64,000 nucleotides of DNA from an uncultured Pseudomonadota bacterium (GTDB taxonomy: Bacteria; Pseudomonadota; Gammaproteobacteria; Burkholderiales; JALYOK01), in assembly GCA_902826775.1 (NCBI GenBank), contig CADEHE010000007.1, positions 124,001-188,000 of the forward strand, read 5' to 3'. The notes under the pieces were generated by a model. That model worked only from the letters and a program-made list of their open reading frames with translations, was not told the origin of the DNA and ran no database searches. Below are positions 1 through 9,168 of the stretch, piece by piece. A program made the translations under genes and the position numbers. Within the stretch, counting starts at the first letter, position 1; each line of letters starts with the position of its first letter.

Positions 1-2221
1 CCAGCCGCGACTCCAACCGAATATTCGAGAAAGAGTGCACGCTGAGGCTATAGCCCACCCCGTGCGCCATGGCGCGACGAAGGCGCGCGGGATCGTTGTC
101 GAGTGTAGACAGCGCTTTCTTGAAATCCACCTCGTCTACCTCAAGTAGAGCGTGCCACAACCCGCCATGCGCACCCTTGCCAACTGGCGCTGGCAGGGCG
201 AACCGGTAGTAGCTTAGCGATTGGCCCCCTGCGAAGGTGCCACCGAAGCCTGTCACAATACTCGGATCGAGCACGTCGCCAGCCGGTGTCTCCAAGCGCA
301 TTCGAATCGCCGGTAGATCGTTAAGCAGGATCGGCGTGGTATCGATATCAGCTTCAGTTAGCCAAAATGGTAGGCGAAGCTTGTCGCCAGGAGCAACGAA
401 TCCGTTAGGGTCGAGCACGATGCTAGTGTTGGTTACCCCCGCCAGAATCTGAAGAAAGTATTTGGTCAGGCGGAAATGATCGTCTAAGCTTGCCGTCAAC
501 AAACCTGTGAGCAGTAAGTAGCCCTTGGTGCCGTTGGTCAGGGCTTTGAGCGCGGCGGTGTTAACCTGCGTTTCGCTACCCAGACCTACCGCAAAAGTGC
601 GATTGTCGATCGCACCCATTACGCTCGCAATGCTAGCGGGCTGGTTTTCCAGACCATCGGTAAAAGCGATGATCGCTTTTTGGTCGAAGCCTGTGACCGT
701 CGCAAGCGCGTCACGCGCGGCCTGTACGCCGTCGCCCACAGAAGTAGCACCATTGATGTTGGTCGCATGTGCAAGCACGGCGTTGCGCGCTTGGATGCGG
801 TTCGCATCAAACAGTCCGCCAGCGCCTATCTTCACGACAGGCAAGCCTGGGAATGGCCCGCCACTCACTGGGTATGCATCGCTATCGAAGCGTACTAGCC
901 CCACACCATTGTTTGGCTGTATTACGTCGACAAAATTTGCAGCCGCCTCACGCAGAACTTGAATGCGCCGCGCACCAGAGGTACCCGCCGGATCATCCAT
1001 ACTGCCCGATTGATCTAATGCCAGCATGACGGCGACGCTTGGACGCGCGATTGTGTTGCCTCTGAGCGTGAAGGTAAAGTTCTGATTGCTCTCAACACAG
1101 TGAATCACAAGCGTGCCAGGCGGCGCTACTGCGCCAGCAGTGGTGCCGGTGAACCCAATCCAGAACCGCGCCTCCTCAAAGGGGCGCGGATGGTGATGAA
1201 GAGTAAGCGCACCGCTCGGCGGAGAAAGCAAGCTGTAGGGCGCGCCTGGCTGCGTTGAGACCTGTAACGTCACGTCGCCGCAAGCGAAGACATGGAAAAC
1301 CGCCGCGCGTGCCGTCGTTTCACCCTCCGGCACGTCGTTGAAGTTGATCACACCAGATGGGTTTTCCACTTCCACCACCGCGAAGACGCTTGGCAGTGTG
1401 TCGTAGCACGGTGGCGCAATGATCGAGAGATCATTGTAGCGTTTGATCGCCTGCTGATCCTCCGGTGGTGCCCACGGCCGCAGTCCTTGGCCCCCAGACC
1501 AGGGTTCGACGTTATCGAGCAACGAACCGCTCGCCGCGTCGCTACCGTAGACTTGATTGGGGTCTAGGCGCCACGTTTGCCCAGGCTGGGTTTGCCACAT
1601 CGCGAATAGCCGATCCATGTTTGAATGCAGCAGAAATACAAACGGATCGTGAAACGAGAAGTGCGCATCGCCGATCGAGCCGCCAATATGTCCATGGACG
1701 GTGTTGTGAGCGCTTTGAAGCGCGCTGTTGAAGGCGTGAAACTGATCGGGCTGCAGCAGTCCATCGCTCGCATGGATAATGTCGTTATCTGAACTGATTG
1801 CGGGTGCGCCCGGCTGTACATCACGCCAGATGAACGGGTGGCCCGGCTCGGTGGATTCAAAGTTCTGGAACGGTGGGCCAGCCGGATTGCCCTTACCGCC
1901 CATGAAGGTCGAGGTAAACAGTGGAGTCGGATCGGTGGTCCAGTCCCAGTAATGAAGCGAAAGGTCAGGATCGACCTCTCGCAGCAAGCCTTCTAACCGG
2001 TTGACCAACTCGCGGTGCCAAGGAATAAAAGCAGGCCCAGCGCGCACGTCGGTTCCACCCGCGTGCCCGGACTTGTGGATATCCTCTTGCTTGTCCCAGT
2101 ACGATACGCCGTCCGGGAAGAATTTGGTTGTATCTAGCTTCAGGATTGCGGCTAAGAATCTGTCGCGCTCCGATTGAGAAATTGTCGCGACGTTACGACG
2201 AACACCGTCTCCGATTGCCAT
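1..2221 (-). CDS. Tyrosinase-like copper protein with von Willebrand factor A domain (C-terminus cut by window edge)
   Basis: The frame is open from ATG at 2221 to the window edge (about 740 codons, no stop seen). AGGAAGG lies 7 nt upstream of the ATG. Residues 1-215 look like the tyrosinase/hemocyanin type-3 copper fold: a CuA-type segment around FIPWHRELVNRLE (H69) with HYWDW at 90-94, and a CuB segment with H172, H176 and FLLHSNMDRLFAMW (H199). Around 403-407 there is a vWA MIDAS motif, DQSGS, followed later by the matching TDG motif. Family knowledge predicts binuclear copper oxidation of phenols. The vWA part is normally a metal-dependent protein-binding module. No signal peptide is evident. 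Substrate and partner are unknown. Confidence 0.8.
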   Translation of the reverse strand, partial: MAIGDGVRRNVATISQSERDRFLAAILKLDTTKFFPDGVSYWDKQEDIHKSGHAGGTDVRAGPAFIPWHRELVNRLEGLLREVDPDLSLHYWDWTTDPTPLFTSTFMGGKGNPAGPPFQNFESTEPGHPFIWRDVQPGAPAISSDNDIIHASDGLLQPDQFHAFNSALQSAHNTVHGHIGGSIGDAHFSFHDPFVFLLHSNMDRLFAMWQTQPGQTWRLDPNQVYGSDAASGSLLDNVEPWSGGQGLRPWAPPEDQQAIKRYNDLSIIAPPCYDTLPSVFAVVEVENPSGVINFNDVPEGETTARAAVFHVFACGDVTLQVSTQPGAPYSLLSPPSGALTLHHHPRPFEEARFWIGFTGTTAGAVAPPGTLVIHCVESNQNFTFTLRGNTIARPSVAVMLALDQSGSMDDPAGTSGARRIQVLREAAANFVDVIQPNNGVGLVRFDSDAYPVSGGPFPGLPVVKIGAGGLFDANRIQARNAVLAHATNINGATSVGDGVQAARDALATVTGFDQKAIIAFTDGLENQPASIASVMGAIDNRTFAVGLGSETQVNTAALKALTNGTKGYLLLTGLLTASLDDHFRLTKYFLQILAGVTNTSIVLDPNGFVAPGDKLRLPFWLTEADIDTTPILLNDLPAIRMRLETPAGDVLDPSIVTGFGGTFAGGQSLSYYRFALPAPVGKGAHGGLWHALLEVDEVDFKKALSTLDNDPARLRRAMAHGVGYSLSVHSFSNIRLESRL

Positions 2222-2975
2222 TGTCGTGCCTTCCTGCGGCGTCTACGCCGCTACATCTCACAAAGGTGCGAAGTCTCGCCTGTAGATCGAGAACTTCAGC
2301 GTTTTCCCCTGTTCTCCCTTCCGAGCATCAACTCGCGGCTGCATAAGCCCCTACCTGGGACTTTTGAGCAGGCAGCGATGTTGGCTGTAGTCCTCTCTAG
2401 AGCAATTGTGATGTAGCACATGTCATGCGGCTTCACATCGGGTCACAAGAGGTACATTCTGTTCACGGAAGCTACGCCATCGTCGTCGCGTACACAATAT
2501 GGCAAACGGCATAGGCCACTTGTGCTAGACGGCTGCTTCGGCGCGGCATAGTGTTCGAATCAGTCTTGCGCCTTGCGGGCACGTCGAACGGTGCGGTGAA
2601 AGCGCGTTTGAAGGGGGCATCGAGCGCAGAGCGCAGTTGTTAGGTGACTGCAGCCTTGTCGAGCCGCAGCGTAGGTTCCTCAAGGCCTGCAGTAATATGG
2701 AATGAGGCTCGGCGAATAAGGTTCGCCTGCCATTCGGCGCTCGATGCATTCGCGCAACTCGGCGCACGGCGCAACGAGAGCGGAGTCGAGCGAGACAAAC
2801 TGGACTCCTCGATCGCCTTGCCCTCCGATCACCCCTTCAAGAGGTAACCTGCGTGAGCGGATGGATGCTCGCCACCGATGCCTATTGGGGCGATGAGTAC
2901 GGGACGCAAGCGCAAGCGCTGGGCCCTGCGCCCTTTTCGGAGCCATAGATCTGCGCTCGCAGTATCAACCGACCT
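2222..2975. other. Intergenic region, no supportable gene
   Basis: Only short, mutually overlapping open frames without ribosome sites occur here. None has a recognisable family signature. It separates the minus-strand tyrosinase gene from the plus-strand SQR/RND operon, so both promoters should lie in it or at its right end. Confidence 0.5.
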
Positions 2976-2989
2976 TTGATCCCGATCAA
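2976..2989 (+). promoter_or_regulatory. FNR/ANR-type operator upstream of the MFP-SQR-RND operon
   Basis: TTGAT-CCCG-ATCAA matches the FNR/ANR consensus TTGAT-N4-ATCAA perfectly. It lies 60 bp before the ATG at 3050. A weak -10-like TACATT lies at 3017-3022. By analogy with CRP/FNR activators this suggests low-oxygen or redox control of the operon, which is an inference from the site alone. Confidence 0.6.
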
Positions 2990-3049
2990 TCTCCCCGCCA
3001 GCGCAACCGGCTAACCTACATTTATTGGGCGGACGCCGGATGAGCAAGG

Positions 3050-4126
3050 ATGCTGTCGATTCACAACGCACGACGTAGCGCCGTAGCAACATGCGCGTTC
3101 GCGCTGTTACTCCCGTTGACGAGCGCGCTCGCCCTAGCGCAATCCGCACTGAAGACGGCGCCAGCGACGCTGCGCGAAGTCGATCAGACTTACGTCGCCG
3201 AAGGTGTGGTCGAGGCAGTACGGCAATCGACCGTGGCGGCGCAGATCTCCGGGCGCATCGTGCAGATCAATTTCGACGTCGGCGACAGCGTGCGGCAGGG
3301 CGAAGTGATCGTGCGCATCGACGAGCGCGAAGTCAGTCAGGCGCTCGCCGGCACGCAGGCACAAGTCGCGCAGGCACAGGCCAATCTGGCGCAAGCCAAG
3401 GCCAACTACGAACGCCAGCGGCTGTTGCTGGCGCAGAAATTCATCTCTCAGGCAGCCATGGACAAGGCCGCCGCCGACTACAAGGCGGCGCAGGCGCAGG
3501 TGGCCGCGATGCTCGCCAGCGCCGGGCAAGCCGCTACCGCGAAGACCTATGCAGCGGTGGTCGCGCCGTACAGCGGCGTGGTATCCGCGCGCCATGTGGA
3601 ACTGGGCGAGACGGTAGCGCCAGGCACACCGCTGATGACCGGCTTCGATCCGGGCGGCTTGCGCGTGGTCGCCAACATCCCGCAATACAAGCTGGGCGCG
3701 ATCACGGACAAGAGCCAAGCCAGCGTCGAGTTGCCGGCGTTCAACCTGTGGACCAAAGCGAAGTCGGTCATCGTGTTGCCGATCTCCGATCCGCACACGC
3801 TCTCCACCAAGGCGCGGCTTGATTTGGCGGGAGATTTGCAGGGCATTGTCCCCGGCATGTTTGCGCGCGTGCATTTCGTGGTGGGTCGCGCGACCAAACT
3901 GGTGGTGCCGGCCGAAGCGATCGTGCGGCGCAGTGAGGTGACGGCGGTGTACGTGATTAACGCGCAGGGCGCGATCGGCTTGCGCCAAGTGCGCCTGGGG
4001 GACGCGGCGGGCAAAGATGGCGTCGAAGTCCTGGCAGGACTGAAACCCGGCGAGCAAGTGGCGCTAGAGCCGATCAAGGCCGGGATGATGCTGAAACAGC
4101 GTATGGAGTCAGGAGTATTGCTCTGA
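3050..4126 (+). CDS. RND efflux periplasmic adaptor (membrane fusion protein, HlyD/AcrA type)
   Basis: A 358-residue protein with an N-terminal signal peptide (about residues 1-30). A lipoyl-like half-motif around 55-90 (SGRIVQINFDVGDSV) is followed by an alpha-helical coiled-coil hairpin rich in Ala/Gln (about 92-150), the second lipoyl half (APYSGVVSARHVELGETV) and a beta-barrel/membrane-proximal region ending in AGLKPGEQVAL. Adaptors of this family bridge an inner-membrane RND pump to an outer-membrane channel. It is the first gene of an operon with the SQR-like flavoprotein, permease and DUF2892 gene. An ATG at 3041 is out of frame, so 3050 is the start. The ribosome site is weak. Confidence 0.85.
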   Translation: MLSIHNARRSAVATCAFALLLPLTSALALAQSALKTAPATLREVDQTYVAEGVVEAVRQSTVAAQISGRIVQINFDVGDSVRQGEVIVRIDEREVSQALAGTQAQVAQAQANLAQAKANYERQRLLLAQKFISQAAMDKAAADYKAAQAQVAAMLASAGQAATAKTYAAVVAPYSGVVSARHVELGETVAPGTPLMTGFDPGGLRVVANIPQYKLGAITDKSQASVELPAFNLWTKAKSVIVLPISDPHTLSTKARLDLAGDLQGIVPGMFARVHFVVGRATKLVVPAEAIVRRSEVTAVYVINAQGAIGLRQVRLGDAAGKDGVEVLAGLKPGEQVALEPIKAGMMLKQRMESGVLL

Positions 4127-4190
4127 CAATAAGACGCATAGTTAGTATCATAGCACTACTTCATGCAGTATACGGGATCGCGAGGGTGTC

Positions 4191-5480
4191 ATGACACACG
4201 TGGTTGTTGTAGGTGCGGGCATCGGCGGTATGCCGATGGCCTACGAAATGCGCGAGAAATTGGGTGCCAATGATGGGCTGACCGTGGTCGGCAACGGGCC
4301 GAATTTCCACTTTGTCCCGTCCAATCCGTGGGTCGCCGTGAACTGGCGCGAACGCGAAGATATCGAATTTCCGGTGGTGAAATATCTCGCGCAGCACAGC
4401 ATCGCGTTCAATCCCGCGGGTGCCAAGCGCGTATATCCAGAGCGCAACCAAATCGAGCTTGGGGACGGCAGCACGCTCGACTACGACTATCTGGTGATCG
4501 CCACCGGACCCAAGCTCGCATTCGAGGAAATCCCCGGTTTGGGGCCGCAGGGGCACACGCAATCGGTGTGCCACGTCGATCACGCGGTGCGCGCCAGTGA
4601 GGGGTGGGACAAGTTTGTCGCCCATCCCGGTCCGATCGTCGTGGGTGCGGTGCAGGGTGCTTCGTGCTTCGGCCCCGCCTATGAGTTCGCCTTCATCATG
4701 GAAACAGATTTGCGCCGGCGCAAGATTCGCGACCGCGTGCCGATGACGTTTGTGACTTCCGAGCCGTACATCGGCCACCTCGGCCTGGGCGGCGTCGGCG
4801 ATTCCAAGGGCATGCTGGAGTCGGCGCTGCGCGAGCGCAACATCAAATGGATCTGCAACGCGAAAGTCGATCGAGTTGAGGCCGGCAAGATGTTCGTAAC
4901 CGAGTTCGACGACGCCGGCAAGGAAAAGAAGCAGCACGAACTGCCGTTCGCCTACTCGATGATGATTCCCGCGTTCAAGGGCATTGACGCGGTGGCCGGC
5001 ATCGAAGGCTTGGTGAATCCGCGCGGCTTTGTTTTGATCGACGAGTTTCAGCGCAATCCCAAGTACCAAAACATCTACGCGGTGGGCGTGTGCGTCGCCA
5101 TCCCGCCGGTGGAAGCCACACCGGTGCCGACCGGCACACCGAAGACCGGCTACATGATCGAGTCCATGGTCAGCGCCGCGGTCAACAATATCCGCGACGC
5201 GATCGCGGGAAAGGCCCCCACAACCCGCGCCACCTGGAACGCGATTTGTCTGGCCGACATGGGTGATGTGGGCATTGCGTTCGTCGCCTTGCCGCAAATC
5301 CCACCGCGCAACGTTAACTGGTTTGGCGAAGGCCGCTGGGTACATTTGGCGAAGGTGGGTTTCGAGAAATACTTCATTCGCAAGATGAAGAAGGGCACGA
5401 GCGAGCCGATTTACGAAAAGTATGTTTTGTCCGCACTGGGCATCGAGAAACTGAAGAAGACCGAGAAAGTGGATGCGTGA
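4191..5480 (+). CDS. Sulfide:quinone oxidoreductase-like FAD-dependent oxidoreductase
   Basis: A 429-residue flavoprotein. The N-terminal Rossmann motif VVVGAGIGG (5-13) binds FAD, and the second dinucleotide segment has LVIATGPKL (101-109). Three cysteines sit in SQR-like contexts: C127 (SVCHVDHA), C159 (GASCFGPAYE) and C301 (YAVGVCVAIPP). In SQR enzymes these carry the sulfide-oxidation chemistry, passing electrons from sulfide to FAD and quinone at the membrane. The spacing C159-C301 is shorter than in the best-studied type I enzymes, so the exact SQR class, or a related sulfur/persulfide activity, is open. It sits between the adaptor and permease genes of an RND pump, in one operon. Confidence 0.75.
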   Translation: MTHVVVVGAGIGGMPMAYEMREKLGANDGLTVVGNGPNFHFVPSNPWVAVNWREREDIEFPVVKYLAQHSIAFNPAGAKRVYPERNQIELGDGSTLDYDYLVIATGPKLAFEEIPGLGPQGHTQSVCHVDHAVRASEGWDKFVAHPGPIVVGAVQGASCFGPAYEFAFIMETDLRRRKIRDRVPMTFVTSEPYIGHLGLGGVGDSKGMLESALRERNIKWICNAKVDRVEAGKMFVTEFDDAGKEKKQHELPFAYSMMIPAFKGIDAVAGIEGLVNPRGFVLIDEFQRNPKYQNIYAVGVCVAIPPVEATPVPTGTPKTGYMIESMVSAAVNNIRDAIAGKAPTTRATWNAICLADMGDVGIAFVALPQIPPRNVNWFGEGRWVHLAKVGFEKYFIRKMKKGTSEPIYEKYVLSALGIEKLKKTEKVDA

Positions 5481-5489
5481 TGTCCCGAA

Positions 5490-5550
5490 GTAGGGTGGGC
5501 ACTGCCCACGCGGATCGGACCGCAGCCTCGCCACGACGCGCTCACCCTAC
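5490..5550. repeat. Palindromic intergenic element
   Basis: A 61-bp stretch bounded by GTAGGGTG (5490-5497) and its exact inverse CACCCTAC (5543-5550). It also contains the hairpin GTGGGC-ACT-GCCCAC (5495-5509). The 'GTAGGGTGGGC' type of palindrome is a common REP-like intergenic repeat in proteobacteria. It fills the gap between the SQR-like gene and the permease gene and could modulate transcript stability. Confidence 0.5.
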
Positions 5551-5556
5551 ACGCTA

Positions 5557-8500
5557 ATGGGCATCTCTGGGCGCATCGCCAAGCTCTTTCTGCAGTCCCA
5601 ACTGACGCCGCTGCTGGCGCTGTTGGGTCTGCTGCTTGGTGCGTTCGCGGTACTGGTCACGCCGCGCGAAGAAGAGCCGCAGATCAATGTGACCATGGCC
5701 AATGTGTTCATCCCCTTTCCCGGCGCCTCGGCGAAAGAGGTGGAAAACCTGGTTACGACGCCGGCAGAGCAAGTGCTGTCGCAGTTGACCGGCATCGAGC
5801 ACGTCTACTCGGTCACCAAGCCGGGGCTGGCGATCCTGACGGTGCAGTTCAAAGTCGGAGAAGACCGCATCAGCGCGCTGGTGCGGTTGCACGACACCAT
5901 TCAAGCCAACCGCGATTGGGTGTCGCCTTACTTAGGCGTCGGCGAGCCGATTATCAAGCCCAAGGGCATCGATGATGTGCCGATCGTGGCGCTGACGCTG
6001 TGGAGCGCGGACGAAACGCGCGGCGCCTTCGAGTTGCAGCAGGTGGCGCACAGCATCGAAGTCGAACTCAAACGCGTGCCGGGCACGCGGGAGGTGTACA
6101 CGCTGGGCGGCCCGGAACACGTCGTGCGCGTGCTGCTCGATCCCGAGCGCTTGAATGCGCACCGCGTCTCCGCGCAGGAGGTGCGCAACGCCTTGCAGCT
6201 GGCGAACGCTTCACAGCCTTCCGGCAAGCTGTTCAAGGAGAACCGCGAGATCCTGGTGCAAACCGGCACCTATCTCGCCAGCAGCAGCGACGTGAAGCAA
6301 CTGGTGGTGGGCGTGCACAACGAGCGGCCGGTGTTCATCGCGGACGTCGCTGAAGTCGTCGACGGGCCGGATCAGCCGGTCCGCTACGCCTGGTTCGGCA
6401 GCGGCGCGGCGCACGCTGGACAAGGGCGCGGCGAATTTCCTGCCGTGACGGTGGCGATCTCCAAGAAGGCCGGCACCAATGCGTCGACAGTGGCACAGCA
6501 AGTGCTGGAGCGCGTCGAGCAACTCAAGGGTGCGGTCATCCCTGAGGGCGTCAACGTCGCGTTGACGCGCGACTACGGCGCGACGGCGAACGACAAAGCG
6601 ATGAAGCTGATGCAGAAGCTCATCTTCGCGACGATCTCTGTGGTGGCGCTGGTGTTCGCTACACTCGGCTGGCGCGAAGCGATCATCGTCGGACTGGCTG
6701 TGGTGCTGACGCTCGCAGTGACGCTCTTCGCCTCGTGGGCGTGGGGTTTCACGTTGAACCGCGTGTCGCTGTTCGCGTTGATTTTCTCGATCGGGATCTT
6801 GGTCGACGATGCGATCGTCGTGGTCGAGAACATTCACCGCCAGCGCGCGCTGAGCGAGCGGCCGCTGGCGCAGATCATTCCCGGCGCGGTGGACGAAGTC
6901 GGCGGGCCGACGATACTCGCGACGTTTACGGTCATCGCCGCACTGCTGCCAATGGCGTTTGTGAGCGGCCTAATGGGCCCGTACATGAGTCCGATCCCGA
7001 TCAATGCCAGCGCCGGCATGCTGCTCTCGCTCGCAATCGCCTTCATCGTCACGCCGTGGCTGGCGCTGAAACTGTTGCCGCGGCATGCGGCGCATCATGC
7101 GCCGGCGCAGCACGGCCGCTTGCAACGCATCTTCACCACCGTGCTGACGCCGTTTCTGCGCGGCGCGGCCGGGCGCTCGCGCCGCGCACTGCTGGGGCTT
7201 GGCGTGCTCGCCTTGCTGCTCATCGCTCTGCTGCTGCCGGCGCTGCAATGGGTCATCCTGAAAATGCTGCCGTTCGACAACAAGTCCGAATTCCAAGTAG
7301 TGGTGGACATGCCCGCCGGCACGCCGCTCGAGCACACCGCGGCGGTGCTGCGCGACATCGGTGCCTACTTGAAAAGCGTGCCTGAAGTCACCGACTATCA
7401 GGCCTACGCCGGCGCGGCGGCGCCGATCAATTTCAACGGATTGGTGCGGCAGTACTACCTGCGCGCCGATGCCAACATGGGCGATGTGCAAGTCAACTTG
7501 CTCGACAAGCACGCACGCAAGCGCAGCAGCCACGCGATCGCCGCGGCGGTGCGCGCGCCGATCGAGGCGATCGCCGCACGTCACAGCGCAAAGGTGAAAG
7601 TGGTCGAAGTGCCGCCGGGCCCGCCGGTGATGTCGCCAATCGTCGCGGAGATCTACGGCCCGGACTACGAGGGTCAGATGCGCGTGGCCAAAACGGTGCG
7701 CGCGGTGTTCGGCAGCACCACGGACATCGGCGGCGTTGACGACAGCGTGGACGACAGTGCGCCGAAGTTCGTGCTCAAAGTGCTGCAAGACAAGGCCGCG
7801 CTGGCTGGAGTGACAGCCAGAGACGTAGTGGAAACCATGCAGATGGGCTTAGCTGGGCTCGACGCGACGCCGGTGCATGGCGGCGCGGCGAAGTACGAGG
7901 TACCGGTGCGCATCGCGCTGCCGCCGAACCGGCAGTCCAGTTTGGACGAGTTTCTGAAGCTGAACGTGCGCGCCAGCGATGGCGACTTGGTGCCGATGTC
8001 AGAGCTGGTCAGCATCACACCGCTTGAGCGCGATAGGACCATCTATCACAAGGATCTGTTGCCCGTCGCCTACGTCGTCGCGGATATGGCCGGTAAGCTC
8101 GACAGTCCTCTCTACGGCATGTTCGCGCTGCGCGCCAAAATCGCCAACCAGACGCTCGCCGAGGGCGGCGTGCTGGGCGAGTACTTCATCCGGCAGCCGA
8201 GCGATCCATATGCGCAGTACGCTTTCAAGTGGGACGGCGAATGGCAGATCACCTACGAGACCTTTCGCGACATGGGTATCGCCTACGCCGTCGGCCTGAT
8301 TTTAATCTACGTATTGGTGGTGGCGCAGTTCCGCTCCTACCTGACACCGCTGATCATCATGGCGCCGATCCCGCTGACCATCGTCGGCGTCATGCCCGGC
8401 CACGCGCTGCTCGGAGCGCAGTTCACCGCCACTTCGATGATCGGCATGATCGCACTGGCGGGCATCATCGTGCGCAATTCGATCTTGCTGGTGGACTTCA

Positions 8501-8799
8501 TCAATCTGCGCGTCGCGCAAGGTGTTGCGTTCCAACAAGCCGTGATCGACGCCGGCAGCACGCGCGCCAAACCGATCGCATTGACCGGGCTTGCCGCTCT
8601 GCTGGGTGCTTTCTTTATTCTCGATGATCCGATCTTCAATGGTTTAGCGGTGTCCTTGATTTTCGGCATTCTGGTCTCCACTTTATTGACATTGGTAGTG
8701 ATACCGGTGTTGTACTACGCGGCGAATTATCGCCGCCATCAACGCGTGGAAACGCGAGGAGAGGCGGTCGTTGAGACTGCAGTGCAGGAAATTGTGTAA
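5557..8799 (+). CDS. RND efflux permease (HAE1/AcrB-like)
   Basis: A 1080-residue inner-membrane antiporter of usual RND length. It has TM1 near residues 15-35, two large periplasmic loops and two TM blocks. The TM4 proton-relay pair is D417-D418 (ILVDDAIVVVEN), the hydrophobe/organic-compound (HAE) pattern rather than the heavy-metal (HME) one. No clear Shine-Dalgarno precedes the ATG. The gene follows the SQR-like gene with a palindromic repeat between. No outer-membrane channel gene is in this operon, so a channel encoded elsewhere is expected. The substrate is unknown, though the neighbouring flavoprotein suggests a sulfur compound or redox metabolite. Confidence 0.9.
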   Translation: MGISGRIAKLFLQSQLTPLLALLGLLLGAFAVLVTPREEEPQINVTMANVFIPFPGASAKEVENLVTTPAEQVLSQLTGIEHVYSVTKPGLAILTVQFKVGEDRISALVRLHDTIQANRDWVSPYLGVGEPIIKPKGIDDVPIVALTLWSADETRGAFELQQVAHSIEVELKRVPGTREVYTLGGPEHVVRVLLDPERLNAHRVSAQEVRNALQLANASQPSGKLFKENREILVQTGTYLASSSDVKQLVVGVHNERPVFIADVAEVVDGPDQPVRYAWFGSGAAHAGQGRGEFPAVTVAISKKAGTNASTVAQQVLERVEQLKGAVIPEGVNVALTRDYGATANDKAMKLMQKLIFATISVVALVFATLGWREAIIVGLAVVLTLAVTLFASWAWGFTLNRVSLFALIFSIGILVDDAIVVVENIHRQRALSERPLAQIIPGAVDEVGGPTILATFTVIAALLPMAFVSGLMGPYMSPIPINASAGMLLSLAIAFIVTPWLALKLLPRHAAHHAPAQHGRLQRIFTTVLTPFLRGAAGRSRRALLGLGVLALLLIALLLPALQWVILKMLPFDNKSEFQVVVDMPAGTPLEHTAAVLRDIGAYLKSVPEVTDYQAYAGAAAPINFNGLVRQYYLRADANMGDVQVNLLDKHARKRSSHAIAAAVRAPIEAIAARHSAKVKVVEVPPGPPVMSPIVAEIYGPDYEGQMRVAKTVRAVFGSTTDIGGVDDSVDDSAPKFVLKVLQDKAALAGVTARDVVETMQMGLAGLDATPVHGGAAKYEVPVRIALPPNRQSSLDEFLKLNVRASDGDLVPMSELVSITPLERDRTIYHKDLLPVAYVVADMAGKLDSPLYGMFALRAKIANQTLAEGGVLGEYFIRQPSDPYAQYAFKWDGEWQITYETFRDMGIAYAVGLILIYVLVVAQFRSYLTPLIIMAPIPLTIVGVMPGHALLGAQFTATSMIGMIALAGIIVRNSILLVDFINLRVAQGVAFQQAVIDAGSTRAKPIALTGLAALLGAFFILDDPIFNGLAVSLIFGILVSTLLTLVVIPVLYYAANYRRHQRVETRGEAVVETAVQEIV

Positions 8800-8828
8800 G
8801 GCTCAGTAGTTGATCGAGGAGCATGTTC

Positions 8829-9035
8829 ATGACAGTGAATCGTTGGGTGCGAGTGTTCGCGGGCCTGTTTGTATTGGTTTCTTTGGTGTTGGGGGTGGAA
8901 GGCAGTCCACTCTTTGTCAGCAAGAACTGGCTCTGGTTTACGGGTTTTGTCGGGCTTAATCTGTTTCAGAGCGGGTTTACCAAGTTCTGTCCGTTGGAAA
9001 TCATATTGAAGCGTTTCGGCGCCAAGGCAGGCTGA
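8829..9035 (+). CDS. Small DUF2892-type membrane protein
   Basis: A 68-residue protein with two hydrophobic segments and the DUF2892-like features [22 protein letters not shown] and a single Cys. GAGGAG at 8816-8821 is spaced 7 nt from the ATG at 8829 but only 1 nt from the ATG at 8823, so 8829 is preferred. Proteins of this kind often accompany rhodanese or sulfur-transfer proteins, which fits the SQR-like gene in the same operon. It probably closes this operon. Its molecular function is unknown. Confidence 0.75.
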   Translation: MTVNRWVRVFAGLFVLVSLVLGVEGSPLFVSKNWLWFTGFVGLNLFQSGFTKFCPLEIILKRFGAKAG

Positions 9036-9168
9036 GATGGTTCTTGGGCGAGGCAGGGCGCGCCGCATCAACTGCGCGATGAAGTGAAGCGCGCGGGCCT
9101 GAGGGTATCTGTCCTTTTTGTGCCTAGAGTGTTTTCCTCGCCCACAGGAAAGATCTCGCCTGTTGGTG

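Noticed and set aside
2635-2650. GTTAGGT within CAGTTGTTAGGTG, resembling an integron attC core
   Set aside because: No complete attC structure, no second site and no integrase gene in the window.
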